NCBI GenBank assembly: GCA_016790385.1
Contig: JAEUNV010000468.1
Location: forward strand, 1 to 14,706
DNA: 14,706 bases
Source: Zoogloea sp.
Lineage (GTDB): Bacteria; Pseudomonadota; Gammaproteobacteria; Burkholderiales; Rhodocyclaceae
Direction of reading: 5' to 3'
The position numbers and the translations under genes were made by a program. The notes under the pieces are model-generated. The model was not told the DNA's origin and ran no database searches. It saw only the letters and a program-made list of their open reading frames with translations. Shown in pieces: positions 1 through 7,608 of the stretch. Position 1 is the stretch's first letter. The number at the start of each line of letters is the position of its first letter.

Positions 1-2186
1 GGGATCTTCGCGAAGGCCTCGGCGCGGCCCGCACCCCGCAGGCTGAGCACCTTGAGATCGGGGGCGAAGCGCTCGGCCTCCCGCTGCCAGTTGAACACCA
101 GGGAGGTGGGCAGCACCACCAGGGCCGGCTTGCCCAGGCGCCGGCCGCGCTTCTCGGTGAGCAGGTGGGCGAGGGTCTGGGCGGTCTTGCCGAGGCCCAT
201 GTCGTCGGCCAGGATGCCACCCAGCTCGTGCTTGCGCAGATGCTGGAGCCAGGCCAGACCGTCGAGCTGGTAGGGGCGCAGATCAAGGGCAAAGCCCTTG
301 GGTGCGGCCACCGCCTTGATCTGCCCGACACCACGGATGCGCTGGATCCAGTTTTCGAGGCTCGCCAGGCCTTCGGCGCGCCAGCCGTCTCCAAGCACGT
401 CCGCCAGGCGCGGGGCGTCGAATCGGGACACCTTGAGGGTGCTGGAAGGGGTGTCGAAGAGATCCACCAGATTGTGGGCAATGGGCTTTACGCGCTCGGC
501 CGCCAGGGCCACGCGATCACCATCCTCAAGCTGCACCACCACCTGGGCGCTGTCGGGAATGCCGTCGATCTGCTTGGGGTCGAGCCAGCGCGGATCCTGG
601 CGGAAGACGGCGTGGAGCATGGGCGCCAGATCCACCCGACGCCCATCCACCTCGACACCGAGGGAGACTTCGAACCAGCCTTCGTCACTTTCCTCGACCT
701 TGACCTCCCAGCCACTGGCCACCAGCACCCGGTGGCGGAAGTCCTTGGGGCAATCGATGTGCCAGCCGGCGGCACGCAGCTCGGGGGCGACCAGCGAGAA
801 GAAGTGAATCCAGTGGGCTTCGCTCTCGAGACCGTAGAAACCTTCCGCAACGGTACCGGGACTGATCAGCCAGCCGCGCTTGAGGGGCTGGAAACCGACG
901 CCCAGAAAGGCCTTCCAGGCGGCCTCCTCGGTGGCGAGGTCACGCTGAACGCGGACGGCACGACCATCGGGCAGACTGGCCAGCTCGCTGGTGGCACCGG
1001 GTTCGAACAGGGCATCGCCGTAGGTGAACACGGGGGTGGCCACGTCGTACTCGTGGCCACCGAAATCGGCCTCGTAGCCCCGGTGCTTGCGCCAGCTCCA
1101 GCAGAAAAGGGAGGCCAGAGTGAGGACGGGACGGCAGGGGAGTGACACCAGGGGGAGTTCGGCGGCGCGTTGCCCCTGGGGCGAGGGCAGGGCCGGCGCC
1201 ACCTCGGCCAGGGCGTTGGCGATCACCGGCAGTTCGGCCGGGGCGAGGGGTGGGAGGGTCAGCAGTTCGCCGATCACGGCCCCATCCTCCAGCACGATCC
1301 GGCCAACCTCCCCTTGTACCGGGTCCACGTAGGCCAGGGGATCGGTGCGGATCACCAGGGCGGCGGCCGGTTCGGTGATCACCCGCGCCTTGATGCCGTT
1401 GGCGCCAGGCACCCATTCCAGAGCACCCGGGCGCGACGACCCGCCGCGCAGGGGCGAAACCCGGCCACTGCCATCCGCCTCCAGGTAGGCTCGGCCGGTG
1501 GCCAACGCAGCTTCCAGCAGCGTCAGGCCGGGCGTGCCGCTGAGGTGGGGCCAGCCATACCCGCCGGTGCGCCGGTTGGCCTCGCGCAACAGACGGAACA
1601 CATTGAGGTCATCGTCGCGCACGAAGGCAGGCGGACGCAGCAGCGCCTGCTCGTAGTTGGACCACTCCGCGGCCACACTGCTGAGCCCCCCATCGGCACC
1701 CACCCTGGCCTTGAGCAGGCTGAACTCCATCTCGTCACCCGTGGGCAGGCTGATCACCGAACACAGGTAGAAGATGGCTTCCTTGGGTGCCGCGGCCTTC
1801 CTGGCCCTGCCCGCCTTGTCGATCCGCTCACGCAGGCCCCGCGCCCAAGCGAGGATTTCGGCACGGGGCTTGTCCACCAGGGCACCCGGCCGGCGGGCAG
1901 CGAGAATGAGAGCGGCGGCATGCTTGCAGCGGTTGCCGACAGGACAGGTGCAGCGGGTGGCCAGCTCAATGCTGCTCTGACCGAAGAACTCCCGCCGTTC
2001 GATCCGCACCGTGACCCGGTAGGGGACCGCTTCGGTCCCCTGCACCTGAGCCTGAAGCTGGTTGCCGGCCATCTCGATGTGACGCACCCGGCCCACGTAA
2101 GTCCTGGCGCGGTTGAGGGCGCTGGCCGAGAACAACTCGCCCAGGAGGGTGTCATCGAGCTGGGTAAGCAGGCGGGGTAGATCCAT
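1..2186 (-). CDS. SNF2-family DEAD/DEAH-box helicase with SWIM zinc finger, C-terminal part cut off by window edge
   Basis: Superfamily 2 ATPase of the Swi2/Snf2 type, expected to translocate on DNA or remodel protein–DNA complexes. The frame is open from ATG at 2186 to the left edge, giving 728 visible residues. Seen directly: a SWIM finger CTCPVGNRCKH at residues 79–89 (CxCx5CxH); the Q-motif-like LRPYQLDGLAWL at about 636–647; Walker A in DDMGLGKT at 661–668 with Lys667; and motif Ia PTSLVFNWQREAERF at about 693–707. The DEAH box and the second RecA lobe must lie beyond position 1. Residues 100–600 show no motif I recognise; bacterial SNF2 proteins commonly carry a long associated region there. 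The start has only a weak ribosome-binding site, but the protein reads well from MDLPRLLTQLDDTLLGE, so I keep it. The sirtuin gene lies upstream on the same strand, 122 bases away. The family call is secure; the cellular role is unknown. Confidence 0.9.
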   Translation of the reverse strand, partial: MDLPRLLTQLDDTLLGELFSASALNRARTYVGRVRHIEMAGNQLQAQVQGTEAVPYRVTVRIERREFFGQSSIELATRCTCPVGNRCKHAAALILAARRPGALVDKPRAEILAWARGLRERIDKAGRARKAAAPKEAIFYLCSVISLPTGDEMEFSLLKARVGADGGLSSVAAEWSNYEQALLRPPAFVRDDDLNVFRLLREANRRTGGYGWPHLSGTPGLTLLEAALATGRAYLEADGSGRVSPLRGGSSRPGALEWVPGANGIKARVITEPAAALVIRTDPLAYVDPVQGEVGRIVLEDGAVIGELLTLPPLAPAELPVIANALAEVAPALPSPQGQRAAELPLVSLPCRPVLTLASLFCWSWRKHRGYEADFGGHEYDVATPVFTYGDALFEPGATSELASLPDGRAVRVQRDLATEEAAWKAFLGVGFQPLKRGWLISPGTVAEGFYGLESEAHWIHFFSLVAPELRAAGWHIDCPKDFRHRVLVASGWEVKVEESDEGWFEVSLGVEVDGRRVDLAPMLHAVFRQDPRWLDPKQIDGIPDSAQVVVQLEDGDRVALAAERVKPIAHNLVDLFDTPSSTLKVSRFDAPRLADVLGDGWRAEGLASLENWIQRIRGVGQIKAVAAPKGFALDLRPYQLDGLAWLQHLRKHELGGILADDMGLGKTAQTLAHLLTEKRGRRLGKPALVVLPTSLVFNWQREAERFAPDLKVLSLRGAGRAEAFAKI

Positions 2187-2214
2187 GCCGGGAGCCGGGC
2201 AGAAAAAGCTTACG

Positions 2215-2243
2215 ATTCTAGGCTTTGCGGCGCTGCAGCGAAA
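2215..2243 (-). promoter_or_regulatory. Possible sigma-70-type promoter for the SNF2 helicase gene
   Basis: On the minus strand a TAGAAT hexamer (2220–2215) matches the -10 consensus at five of six positions. Seventeen bases upstream lies TTTCGC (2243–2238), a poor -35 element. Transcription would start about 20–25 bases before the ATG at 2186. The weak -35 makes this only a candidate, and the gene could also be read through from the sirtuin gene. Confidence 0.3.
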
Positions 2244-2308
2244 CAGCCATCGGACTGCAGCAGCGGTGGGACGAAATCGGGCTGCGCATTAGATTTATTC
2301 ACACCCTC

Positions 2309-3115
2309 TCACGCGTCGCGGCCGTTGTCCAGGGAATAGCCGGCGGCATCAAGAATGGCCGGAAGGGCTTCCGCTGCGCGCAGGCGCAGGCGAACATCGA
2401 CCCGCTCGCTGACCGGCGTGCTTCCCGGGTTGATCTCGATGGTCGGGACACCGTTTTCCAAGGCCCACAAGACCGGCCCCGCAATGTAAGGAAAGGCACT
2501 GCCGGTACCGACCGTGAAGATCAGATCCGGCCCGGCCGCCAGTACAGTCTGAAAACGATGCACGGCCTGGTCGGGAAGGCTCTCGCCGAACAGCACCACA
2601 TCGGGCCGCAGCAAACCCCCGCAATGGGGACATTCCGGTGGAATCGACAGGCCCGCGTAGTTGTCCACCTGACGGACCCGGCCACAGTCCAGGCAGCGCA
2701 ACCGACGCAGGGTGCCATGCATTTCGATGACATCCCTGGAGCCCGCCTCCAGGTGAAAGCCATCCACATTCTGGGTGAGGGTGGTGACCTTGCCATGGAG
2801 CGCTTCAAGTCGCGCAATCGCGTAATGCCCGGCATTGGGCCGGGCACCGCGGCAGCTGGATTCGATCTGGGACAGGTAGCGCCAGGTGATGTCGGGTCGC
2901 GATCGGAAAACCTCCCCGGAGAGGGCCTGCTCAATGGGCAGACCCACATCGGTGAGGGCGCCTTCGTAAAGGCCACCGACACCCCGATAGGTGGGAAGGC
3001 CCGAATCGGCGGAAAGGCCGGCCCCGGTGATGAACAGGATGCGCTTGGCGGCAGACAGGAGGCGACCTGCGGCAGCGATCCGGTCAGCGTATTCGGCTAT
3101 GGTGGCGTTTGTCAT
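2309..3115 (-). CDS. Sirtuin, NAD-dependent protein deacylase (SIR2 family)
   Basis: Removes acyl groups from protein lysines using NAD+, releasing nicotinamide and O-acyl-ADP-ribose in the cytoplasm. The 268 residues match the size of bacterial sirtuins. Visible motifs: NAD-binding GAGLSADSGLPTYRG at 31–45, TQNVDGFH at 114–121, catalytic His133 in MHG, and a zinc ribbon of Cys141, Cys144, Cys162 and Cys165 (CLDC and CPHC), followed by VGTGS and EINPG for the ribose. In CobB/SIRT5-type enzymes a Tyr-x-x-Arg pair after the FRG loop selects acidic acyl groups. Here the equivalent stretch reads WRYLSQIE, so Tyr80 is present but the Arg position appears to be Gln83 (my alignment by eye). It may therefore act as a deacetylase rather than a desuccinylase. 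AAGGGG lies about 8 bases upstream of the ATG and supports the start. It is divergent from the glutamine amidotransferase gene. I give no symbol because cobB would imply a specificity I cannot confirm. Confidence 0.93.
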   Translation of the reverse strand: MTNATIAEYADRIAAAGRLLSAAKRILFITGAGLSADSGLPTYRGVGGLYEGALTDVGLPIEQALSGEVFRSRPDITWRYLSQIESSCRGARPNAGHYAIARLEALHGKVTTLTQNVDGFHLEAGSRDVIEMHGTLRRLRCLDCGRVRQVDNYAGLSIPPECPHCGGLLRPDVVLFGESLPDQAVHRFQTVLAAGPDLIFTVGTGSAFPYIAGPVLWALENGVPTIEINPGSTPVSERVDVRLRLRAAEALPAILDAAGYSLDNGRDA

Positions 3116-3235
3116 GCTGAACCCCTTGCGGGAAAATTCCGGATTGACGTGGGTGCCTTGCCTGAGGGCTGCACCCGAAGAGGGTTAATTGTGACTGCGG
3201 GAGCGGTTGCCAGCCACAGGAGATGTCAAAGGAAC

Positions 3236-4045
3236 ATGTGCCAGCTACTCGGGATGAACTGCAATACACCTACCGACATCTGTTTTTCCTTCGCCGGCTT
3301 CCAGGCCCGCGGGGGACTGACGGATGTGCACGGTGACGGCTGGGGCATTGCCTTCTTCGAGGGGCGTGGCGTGCGGGTCTTCCTCGATCCGAAGGCCAGT
3401 GCTCATTCGCCGGTGGCCGAGCTGGTACGCAGTTACCCGATCCGCTCCCTCAACGTCATCGCCCATATCCGCAAGGCCACGCAGGGTTTTGTCAGTCTGG
3501 AAAACACCCATCCTTTCCAGAGGGAATTGTGGGGACGGTATTGGGTGTTCGCCCACAACGGCAACCTGCTGAACTTTACCCCCGCGCTGCACGGTGATTT
3601 TCAGCCGGTGGGGCAGACCGACTCCGAGCGGGCATTCTGTCACTTGCTGGAAACCCTCAATCGGGAGTTTCCCGACGGGGAGCCAGACCGGGCCGCACTT
3701 TTCGCCGCCATCCGACGCATCGCGGCCGATATCGGCCGTCATGGCGAGTTCAATTTCCTGCTCTCCAATGGCACCTGCCTGTTTGCCCATTGCACCTCCC
3801 GTCTCGCTTACATCGTGCGCAAGGCGCCCTTTGACCAGGCGCACCTGAAGGATCAGGACATCACCGTGGATTTCCGCGAGCTGACCTCCCCCGCGGACCG
3901 GGTGGTGGTCGTGGCCACCACACCGCTGACCGACAACGAAAACTGGACCACCATCCCCCCGGGAACCTTGCTGCTCTTGGAGGACGGTGAGCCGGTGGAC
4001 CTAGGGCCGGCGGACACCATTTCAATCTCCCGGGAAAGCACCTGA
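3236..4045 (+). CDS. Class II glutamine amidotransferase, YafJ-like
   Basis: An Ntn-type amidotransferase domain standing alone, 269 residues, very similar along its whole length to E. coli YafJ as I recall it. The protein begins MCQLLGMNCNTPTDICFSF, so Cys2 becomes the N-terminal nucleophile once Met is removed; this fixes the start at 3236 although the same frame is open for another 337 codons upstream. Other family motifs seen: HGDGWGIAF near residue 31, AHIRKAT near 78, ENTHPFQRELWGR near 88, FAHNGNL near 105 and TDSERAFC near 130. The fold hydrolyses glutamine or related gamma-glutamyl amides. There is no synthetase partner domain, so the physiological substrate is unknown, as it is for YafJ. 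GGAGAT at 3219–3224 is rather far from the ATG, and AAAGGA at 3228–3233 is rather close. The gene is divergent from the sirtuin and is followed by 126 non-coding bases. Confidence 0.93.
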   Translation: MCQLLGMNCNTPTDICFSFAGFQARGGLTDVHGDGWGIAFFEGRGVRVFLDPKASAHSPVAELVRSYPIRSLNVIAHIRKATQGFVSLENTHPFQRELWGRYWVFAHNGNLLNFTPALHGDFQPVGQTDSERAFCHLLETLNREFPDGEPDRAALFAAIRRIAADIGRHGEFNFLLSNGTCLFAHCTSRLAYIVRKAPFDQAHLKDQDITVDFRELTSPADRVVVVATTPLTDNENWTTIPPGTLLLLEDGEPVDLGPADTISISREST

Positions 4046-4112
4046 ATAGAAACGCGAAAATTACCGGGAATTTCAATTTCTATGAATTACGTCACATCCT
4101 CCCTCTGGTGAA

Positions 4113-4137
4113 AAATTAAGATGTATCCGGGCTAAAA
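4113..4137 (+). promoter_or_regulatory. Weak candidate promoter for the HIT gene and the gene after it
   Basis: In the AT-rich gap between the amidotransferase and HIT genes, TAAAAT (about 4132–4137) resembles a -10 element. A GTGAAA hexamer about 19 bases upstream gives a partial -35 at a slightly long spacing. The rest of the 4046–4171 gap holds no gene; it contains a short AAATT/AATTT inverted repeat (4058–4073) of uncertain meaning. Confidence 0.3.
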
Positions 4138-4171
4138 TCAACGGATACCGCCAACCCGGGTCGAAACATCC

Positions 4172-4615
4172 ATGCCGACAAGCGCCCCGAAAGACTGCCC
4201 CCTGTGCTTTCCCGAATGGGAGAATGTGCTCTGGCACGATGCGAGCTGCCGGGTGATCCGTGTAGACGATCCGGATTACCCTGGCTACTGCCGCCTCGTC
4301 TGGACGGAGCACGTCGCGGAGATGAGTGATCTTTCGCCAGCCGAGCAACGGCACTGCTTCAACATACTGATGGCGGTCGAGGTCGCGGTACGGGAGTGCT
4401 TCCGGCCTGAAAAGGTCAATCTGGCCAGTTTTGGCAATGCAGTACCCCACCTGCACTGGCACGTCATCCCGCGCTACCTTGACGACCGCCACTTTCCTCA
4501 GCCCGTGTGGGGTCAACCCCAACGCAAGAATGGAAGCTCACCCGCACCCAAGGTGGATGATGCCCGTCTTGCTCTGGCCATACGCAATGCCGTTGCCGAG
4601 CACCTTTCAGGCTGA
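4172..4615 (+). CDS. HIT-family nucleotide-binding hydrolase
   Basis: Histidine-triad proteins bind nucleotides and cleave bonds to the alpha phosphate, for example in dinucleoside polyphosphates or nucleoside phosphoramidates, through a covalent histidine–AMP intermediate. The triad is seen as PHLHWHVIPR with His93, His95 and His97; His95 should be the nucleophile. The N-terminus carries CPLC (Cys9, Cys12), a feature of many HIT proteins that may hold a metal. At 147 residues it matches single-domain HIT hydrolases; the stretch after the triad (RYLDDRHFPQPVWG) is typical of the proteobacterial group sometimes labelled diadenosine tetraphosphate hydrolases. The ribosome-binding site before 4172 is poor, but no better start exists. 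The next gene begins 17 bases after the stop, so the two probably share a transcript. The substrate cannot be told from sequence. Confidence 0.9.
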   Translation: MPTSAPKDCPLCFPEWENVLWHDASCRVIRVDDPDYPGYCRLVWTEHVAEMSDLSPAEQRHCFNILMAVEVAVRECFRPEKVNLASFGNAVPHLHWHVIPRYLDDRHFPQPVWGQPQRKNGSSPAPKVDDARLALAIRNAVAEHLSG

Positions 4616-4632
4616 AACCCGAGGACAGCCCC

Positions 4633-6243
4633 ATGACGGACATCCCCCAGAATTACACCGACCTGCGCAGCGTGGAGCAATACCGCAAGCTGCTGAGAAA
4701 TCTCCACACCCTGAATGCCACCGAGAGTCACGCCACCCTCGTGCGCATGCTTGAGGGCCTTTTGGCCAGCCCGCTGGGGCCGGAAGAGCAGCTTGAGGTT
4801 CTCGAATCGGCTCGCCAGACGATCACCTTCGTTCAGCACGAGATGTCGTCCCGCTACGCGGCCCACCCTCTCCCGCCCGACAGCGCGGAAGACTCCACCC
4901 TTCGTCAGGTGGTTCGTCTGTGGACCGCTCTCAGCACAGCCTATGCCCGCCTTGGCGAAGGGGGCGCCGGCAGCGACGAGTTCCGCGCCCAGTGGCCCCT
5001 GCTGGCCCAGCGTCGTATCCAGTATCTGGGGCAGGTTATTGTCGAATATTTTCGCGCCCATCGGGCCGAACCGCAGGGCGCCTGGAAGGCGGTGCATGCG
5101 GCCTATCTGGAAGCCGAGCGGACGGGCGTCGCCCACAGCCGCGTCATCGACCCCCTCAACAACACCTGGAAGGCCCAGAGCCCGGACGAAGCTTACATCG
5201 CCCTACTGTTGGTGGACCTGACCAACCCCTATGGCCGAAACCAGCGCGAGCTGAACTGGATTTGTCGCTGGGCTCAGCGCTTTGCACCCTACTGCATCAT
5301 GCAGAGCGAATGGGAGAAGGACGATGCACGTGCCTATGGCCTTGATCTGACTGAAGATCATGGCCTCCGGCCGATTGCATTGATCGGCAGCCGGCCCGGC
5401 ATGCGGCGATTCGACGGCCATCGTCTGGCCGCACAGATCAAGGCGATGCTGGCCGAATTCAAGCAGGGCACCACACCCGCGTCCCTGGGCCTGGGCGACG
5501 ACTGCTCCCAGCCCGCCTGCGCCCGCCTGCTGGTTTCACTCTACCGGCCGTGGGGCATGTCTGCCGCTGGCCGGCGCTTCCCCCGGCGTAGTAAGAAGGG
5601 GGGCAACATGATCAGCACCGACTGGGAAGCCATCGGCCTGCTGGTGTCGGGACGTGAGTTCGACCCTCCCAACCGGCACCAGACCATGGACAGCCGCCAC
5701 GACCTCAATGTGATCACCTTCGGCGCCCGGGTGGATGACGAAACGCCCCCCATTGTCGATGTCGAGGCCGAGGTGAGGCACCGGGGTTTTCACCTCGACG
5801 AATGGAACACCGTCGATCATTCGGTTTCGGGATTCAGGCTGCAACGCAAACATCCGGGTCAGCGTATCGAGCATCACCAGCTAGTCGGGATCAAGCCCGG
5901 CGATGGCAACCAGTATCTGCTCGGCCAGGTGAGCTGGCTGATGTATGAACCCGACGGCACGCTGATGGCCGGAATCCACTTGCTGGCCGGCCTTCCATCA
6001 ACGGTGGCCGTGCGGGGAACGGGTGTGAACGTCAGCAAGTTCGAACCTTACGCCCAGGGCTTCCTGCTGCCGGAAATCGCCGCCATGCGTGCGCCGGCAA
6101 CGATCGTGCTGCCCGGTGGCTGGTTCCATGCTGATCGCACTCTCGAACTTCATTCCGGCGAATCACGCCAGATTCGTCTCACCTCATTGGTGGCGAGGGG
6201 AACCAACTTTGATCAAGCCACCTACGAGATAATCGCCACCTGA
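4633..6243 (+). CDS. 536-residue protein with PilZ-like C-terminal region (possible cyclic-di-GMP effector)
   Basis: I recognise this only in part. Residues 1–280 are predicted mostly helical, soluble, with no membrane segment or signal peptide and no enzyme motif. Residues 391–465 look like a PilZ beta-barrel: DHSVSG at 395–400 fits the D/NxSxxG signature, followed by FRLQRK, LVGI, QVSWLMYEPDG and AGIHLL strands. The companion RxxxR motif would have to be RRFPRR at 314–319, much farther upstream than in ordinary PilZ domains, so an insertion or atypical arrangement must be assumed. From memory, similar proteins in Azoarcus and Thauera are annotated as PilZ or as 'molecular chaperone'. The start is supported by GAGGA about 8 bases upstream. 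It follows the HIT gene closely, and its 3' end meets phoR tail to tail, with only 15 bases between stops. If it binds cyclic di-GMP it is probably a cytoplasmic effector, but this is inference; the gene itself is certain. Confidence 0.75.
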   Translation: MTDIPQNYTDLRSVEQYRKLLRNLHTLNATESHATLVRMLEGLLASPLGPEEQLEVLESARQTITFVQHEMSSRYAAHPLPPDSAEDSTLRQVVRLWTALSTAYARLGEGGAGSDEFRAQWPLLAQRRIQYLGQVIVEYFRAHRAEPQGAWKAVHAAYLEAERTGVAHSRVIDPLNNTWKAQSPDEAYIALLLVDLTNPYGRNQRELNWICRWAQRFAPYCIMQSEWEKDDARAYGLDLTEDHGLRPIALIGSRPGMRRFDGHRLAAQIKAMLAEFKQGTTPASLGLGDDCSQPACARLLVSLYRPWGMSAAGRRFPRRSKKGGNMISTDWEAIGLLVSGREFDPPNRHQTMDSRHDLNVITFGARVDDETPPIVDVEAEVRHRGFHLDEWNTVDHSVSGFRLQRKHPGQRIEHHQLVGIKPGDGNQYLLGQVSWLMYEPDGTLMAGIHLLAGLPSTVAVRGTGVNVSKFEPYAQGFLLPEIAAMRAPATIVLPGGWFHADRTLELHSGESRQIRLTSLVARGTNFDQATYEIIAT

Positions 6244-6247
6244 ACGT

Positions 6248-6286
6248 CTTCTCCGCCGTCAAGCCACGAGACGGCGGGCGGGGAAG
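6248..6286. terminator. Hairpin between the convergent PilZ-like and phoR genes, possible terminator
   Basis: CCGCCGTC at 6253–6260 pairs with GACGGCGG at 6270–6277 around a nine-base loop. Alternatively CTTCTCC (6248–6254) can pair with GGGGAAG (6280–6286), giving about 13 pairs with a four-base bulge and one wobble. It overlaps the last codons of phoR. Neither strand has a T-run after it, so if it ends transcription it is not a classic intrinsic terminator. Confidence 0.4.
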
Positions 6287-7605
6287 CAGGCAGTGAAGGT
6301 GCTGCCCATCGCGGGCTTGCTTTCAATCAACAGATCGCCCTGGTGGCGGCTCAGGACGTGCTTCACGATGGCCAGCCCGAGGCCCGTGCCACCGGTTTCC
6401 CGGGAGCGTCCCCGGTCAACCCGATAGAAGCGTTCAGTGAGACGGGGAATGTGTTCCGGGGCAATACCAATCCCGTCGTCTTTCACTGCATATTCCACTA
6501 CCGAACCGCGCTGCCGCCAGCTGATGTGGATATGGCCACCTGCCGGGGTATAGCGCACGGCGTTTATGGCCAGGTTGGCAAAGGCACTGTAGAGTTCCTT
6601 TGCGTTTCCGAGCAAGCACGCATGGGTGGCGCATTCGAGTTCGATGACGTGCCGGCCGGCGGACACAACCTGCGCCTCCTGCTGTACCTCTTCAAGCAGC
6701 GCTGCCACATCGACAGCCTCCTCATGACGGATCGGCTCGTCAGCTTCCAGCGCAGACAGGGTCAGAAGATCCTGAATCAGGCGCTGCATCCGCCCTGCCT
6801 GCTCTGACGCAAGGCCGAGGTAGTGCCGGATGTCGTCCTTCTCCAGCTCATCCAGCCCATCGATAACGGTTTCAAGAAAGCCGGTGACAACGGTGAGTGG
6901 CGTCCGCATTTCATGGGACACATTGGCCACGAAGTCGCGGCGCATCGCTTGCAGGCGTTCGCCCTGGGTGATGTCCTCGGACATCAACAGGCGCATGTCC
7001 TCACTGAAGGGAATAACATGCACCATCAGGGTTCTGGCTATCGGACGCCCTATGCTCAAGGTCAAAGGTTCGTCATAACGGCCCTCCTGGAGGTACCGCA
7101 CGAAATCCGGTTGCCGGACAAGATTCGTGATTGGCGTACCCTGGTCGCGAGCCTGCTCCAGGCCAAAGTGCTGCTCGCCTTGGCGATTCACCCACTCTAT
7201 TGTGTGCGTGTTGGAAAGGAACAACAGACCGTGAGGCATGGCCTGGCTGGCCTCCCGGAAACGCTCCAGCGCCGAGGACAGTCGCTGCTGTCGGCGACTG
7301 GAGTTCCGTGCGTGGCTATTCACATCGGCAAAAATGTAGTCCCACATGCCAATCGCTCGCGGCATCGGGGGGGCGTGGTCAACGGGCAGCCTCAACCAGC
7401 GCACCAGCTTGTAAAGGTTGCGAACGTGATAGACACCGGCAACCAGTAGCCCGCCACACATCGCCAGGAGCCCGGATATCGGTCCACGCAGCCCCCAGAA
7501 AACCAGTGCCACCAGGACGATGAGCGCCAGGTACGCGAACGCCGCAACTAAGATATATCGGATCGGCCGGATGACCGAGATTCCTTCGACAGACTGGACT
7601 GACAT
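6259..7605 (-). CDS. phoR: Phosphate-regulon sensor histidine kinase PhoR
   Basis: Membrane-bound kinase that autophosphorylates on histidine when phosphate is scarce and passes the phosphate to PhoB. From ATG at 7605 it has 448 residues. Two hydrophobic segments at about 17–38 and 44–60 anchor it with almost no periplasmic loop, as in E. coli PhoR, which senses through the Pst/PhoU complex. A PAS-like domain spans roughly 115–212 (AMPHGLLFLSNTHTIEWVN). The dimerisation/phosphoacceptor motif is FVANVSHEMRTPLTVV with His231. The ATPase has an N box (NLAINAVRYT, about 344–353), G1 (DDGIGI, about 376–381), F box (ERFYRVD) and G2 (GGTGLGLAIV, about 405–414). A TTG at 7608 directly abuts the phoB stop and is an alternative start; I prefer the ATG. 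There is no clear ribosome-binding site, which suggests translational coupling to phoB. Confidence 0.9.
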   Translation of the reverse strand: MSVQSVEGISVIRPIRYILVAAFAYLALIVLVALVFWGLRGPISGLLAMCGGLLVAGVYHVRNLYKLVRWLRLPVDHAPPMPRAIGMWDYIFADVNSHARNSSRRQQRLSSALERFREASQAMPHGLLFLSNTHTIEWVNRQGEQHFGLEQARDQGTPITNLVRQPDFVRYLQEGRYDEPLTLSIGRPIARTLMVHVIPFSEDMRLLMSEDITQGERLQAMRRDFVANVSHEMRTPLTVVTGFLETVIDGLDELEKDDIRHYLGLASEQAGRMQRLIQDLLTLSALEADEPIRHEEAVDVAALLEEVQQEAQVVSAGRHVIELECATHACLLGNAKELYSAFANLAINAVRYTPAGGHIHISWRQRGSVVEYAVKDDGIGIAPEHIPRLTERFYRVDRGRSRETGGTGLGLAIVKHVLSRHQGDLLIESKPAMGSTFTACFPARRLVA

Positions 7606-7608
7606 CAA

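Noticed and set aside
165..1145. Long plus-strand open frames across the first 2.2 kb
   Set aside because: The opposite strand encodes a SNF2 helicase with clear SWIM, Walker A and Ia motifs in one uninterrupted frame; the plus-strand frames show no recognisable protein.
2231..2240. Ten-base palindrome CGCTGCAGCG upstream of the SNF2 gene as an operator
   Set aside because: It is a single short palindrome in GC-rich DNA with no second copy in the gap, so it may be chance.
2225..3235. A 337-codon plus-strand extension in frame with the glutamine amidotransferase
   Set aside because: It is the complement of the sirtuin gene. The amidotransferase needs Cys2 at its N-terminus, which fixes the start at 3236.
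3116..3235. TTGACG on the plus strand and TTGACA on the minus strand between the sirtuin and amidotransferase genes
   Set aside because: Neither has a -10-like hexamer at 16–18 bases, so I do not call promoters.
4028..4069. TCCCGG/CCGGGA inverted repeat at the end of the amidotransferase gene as a terminator
   Set aside because: Only six pairs around a 30-base loop and no T-run.
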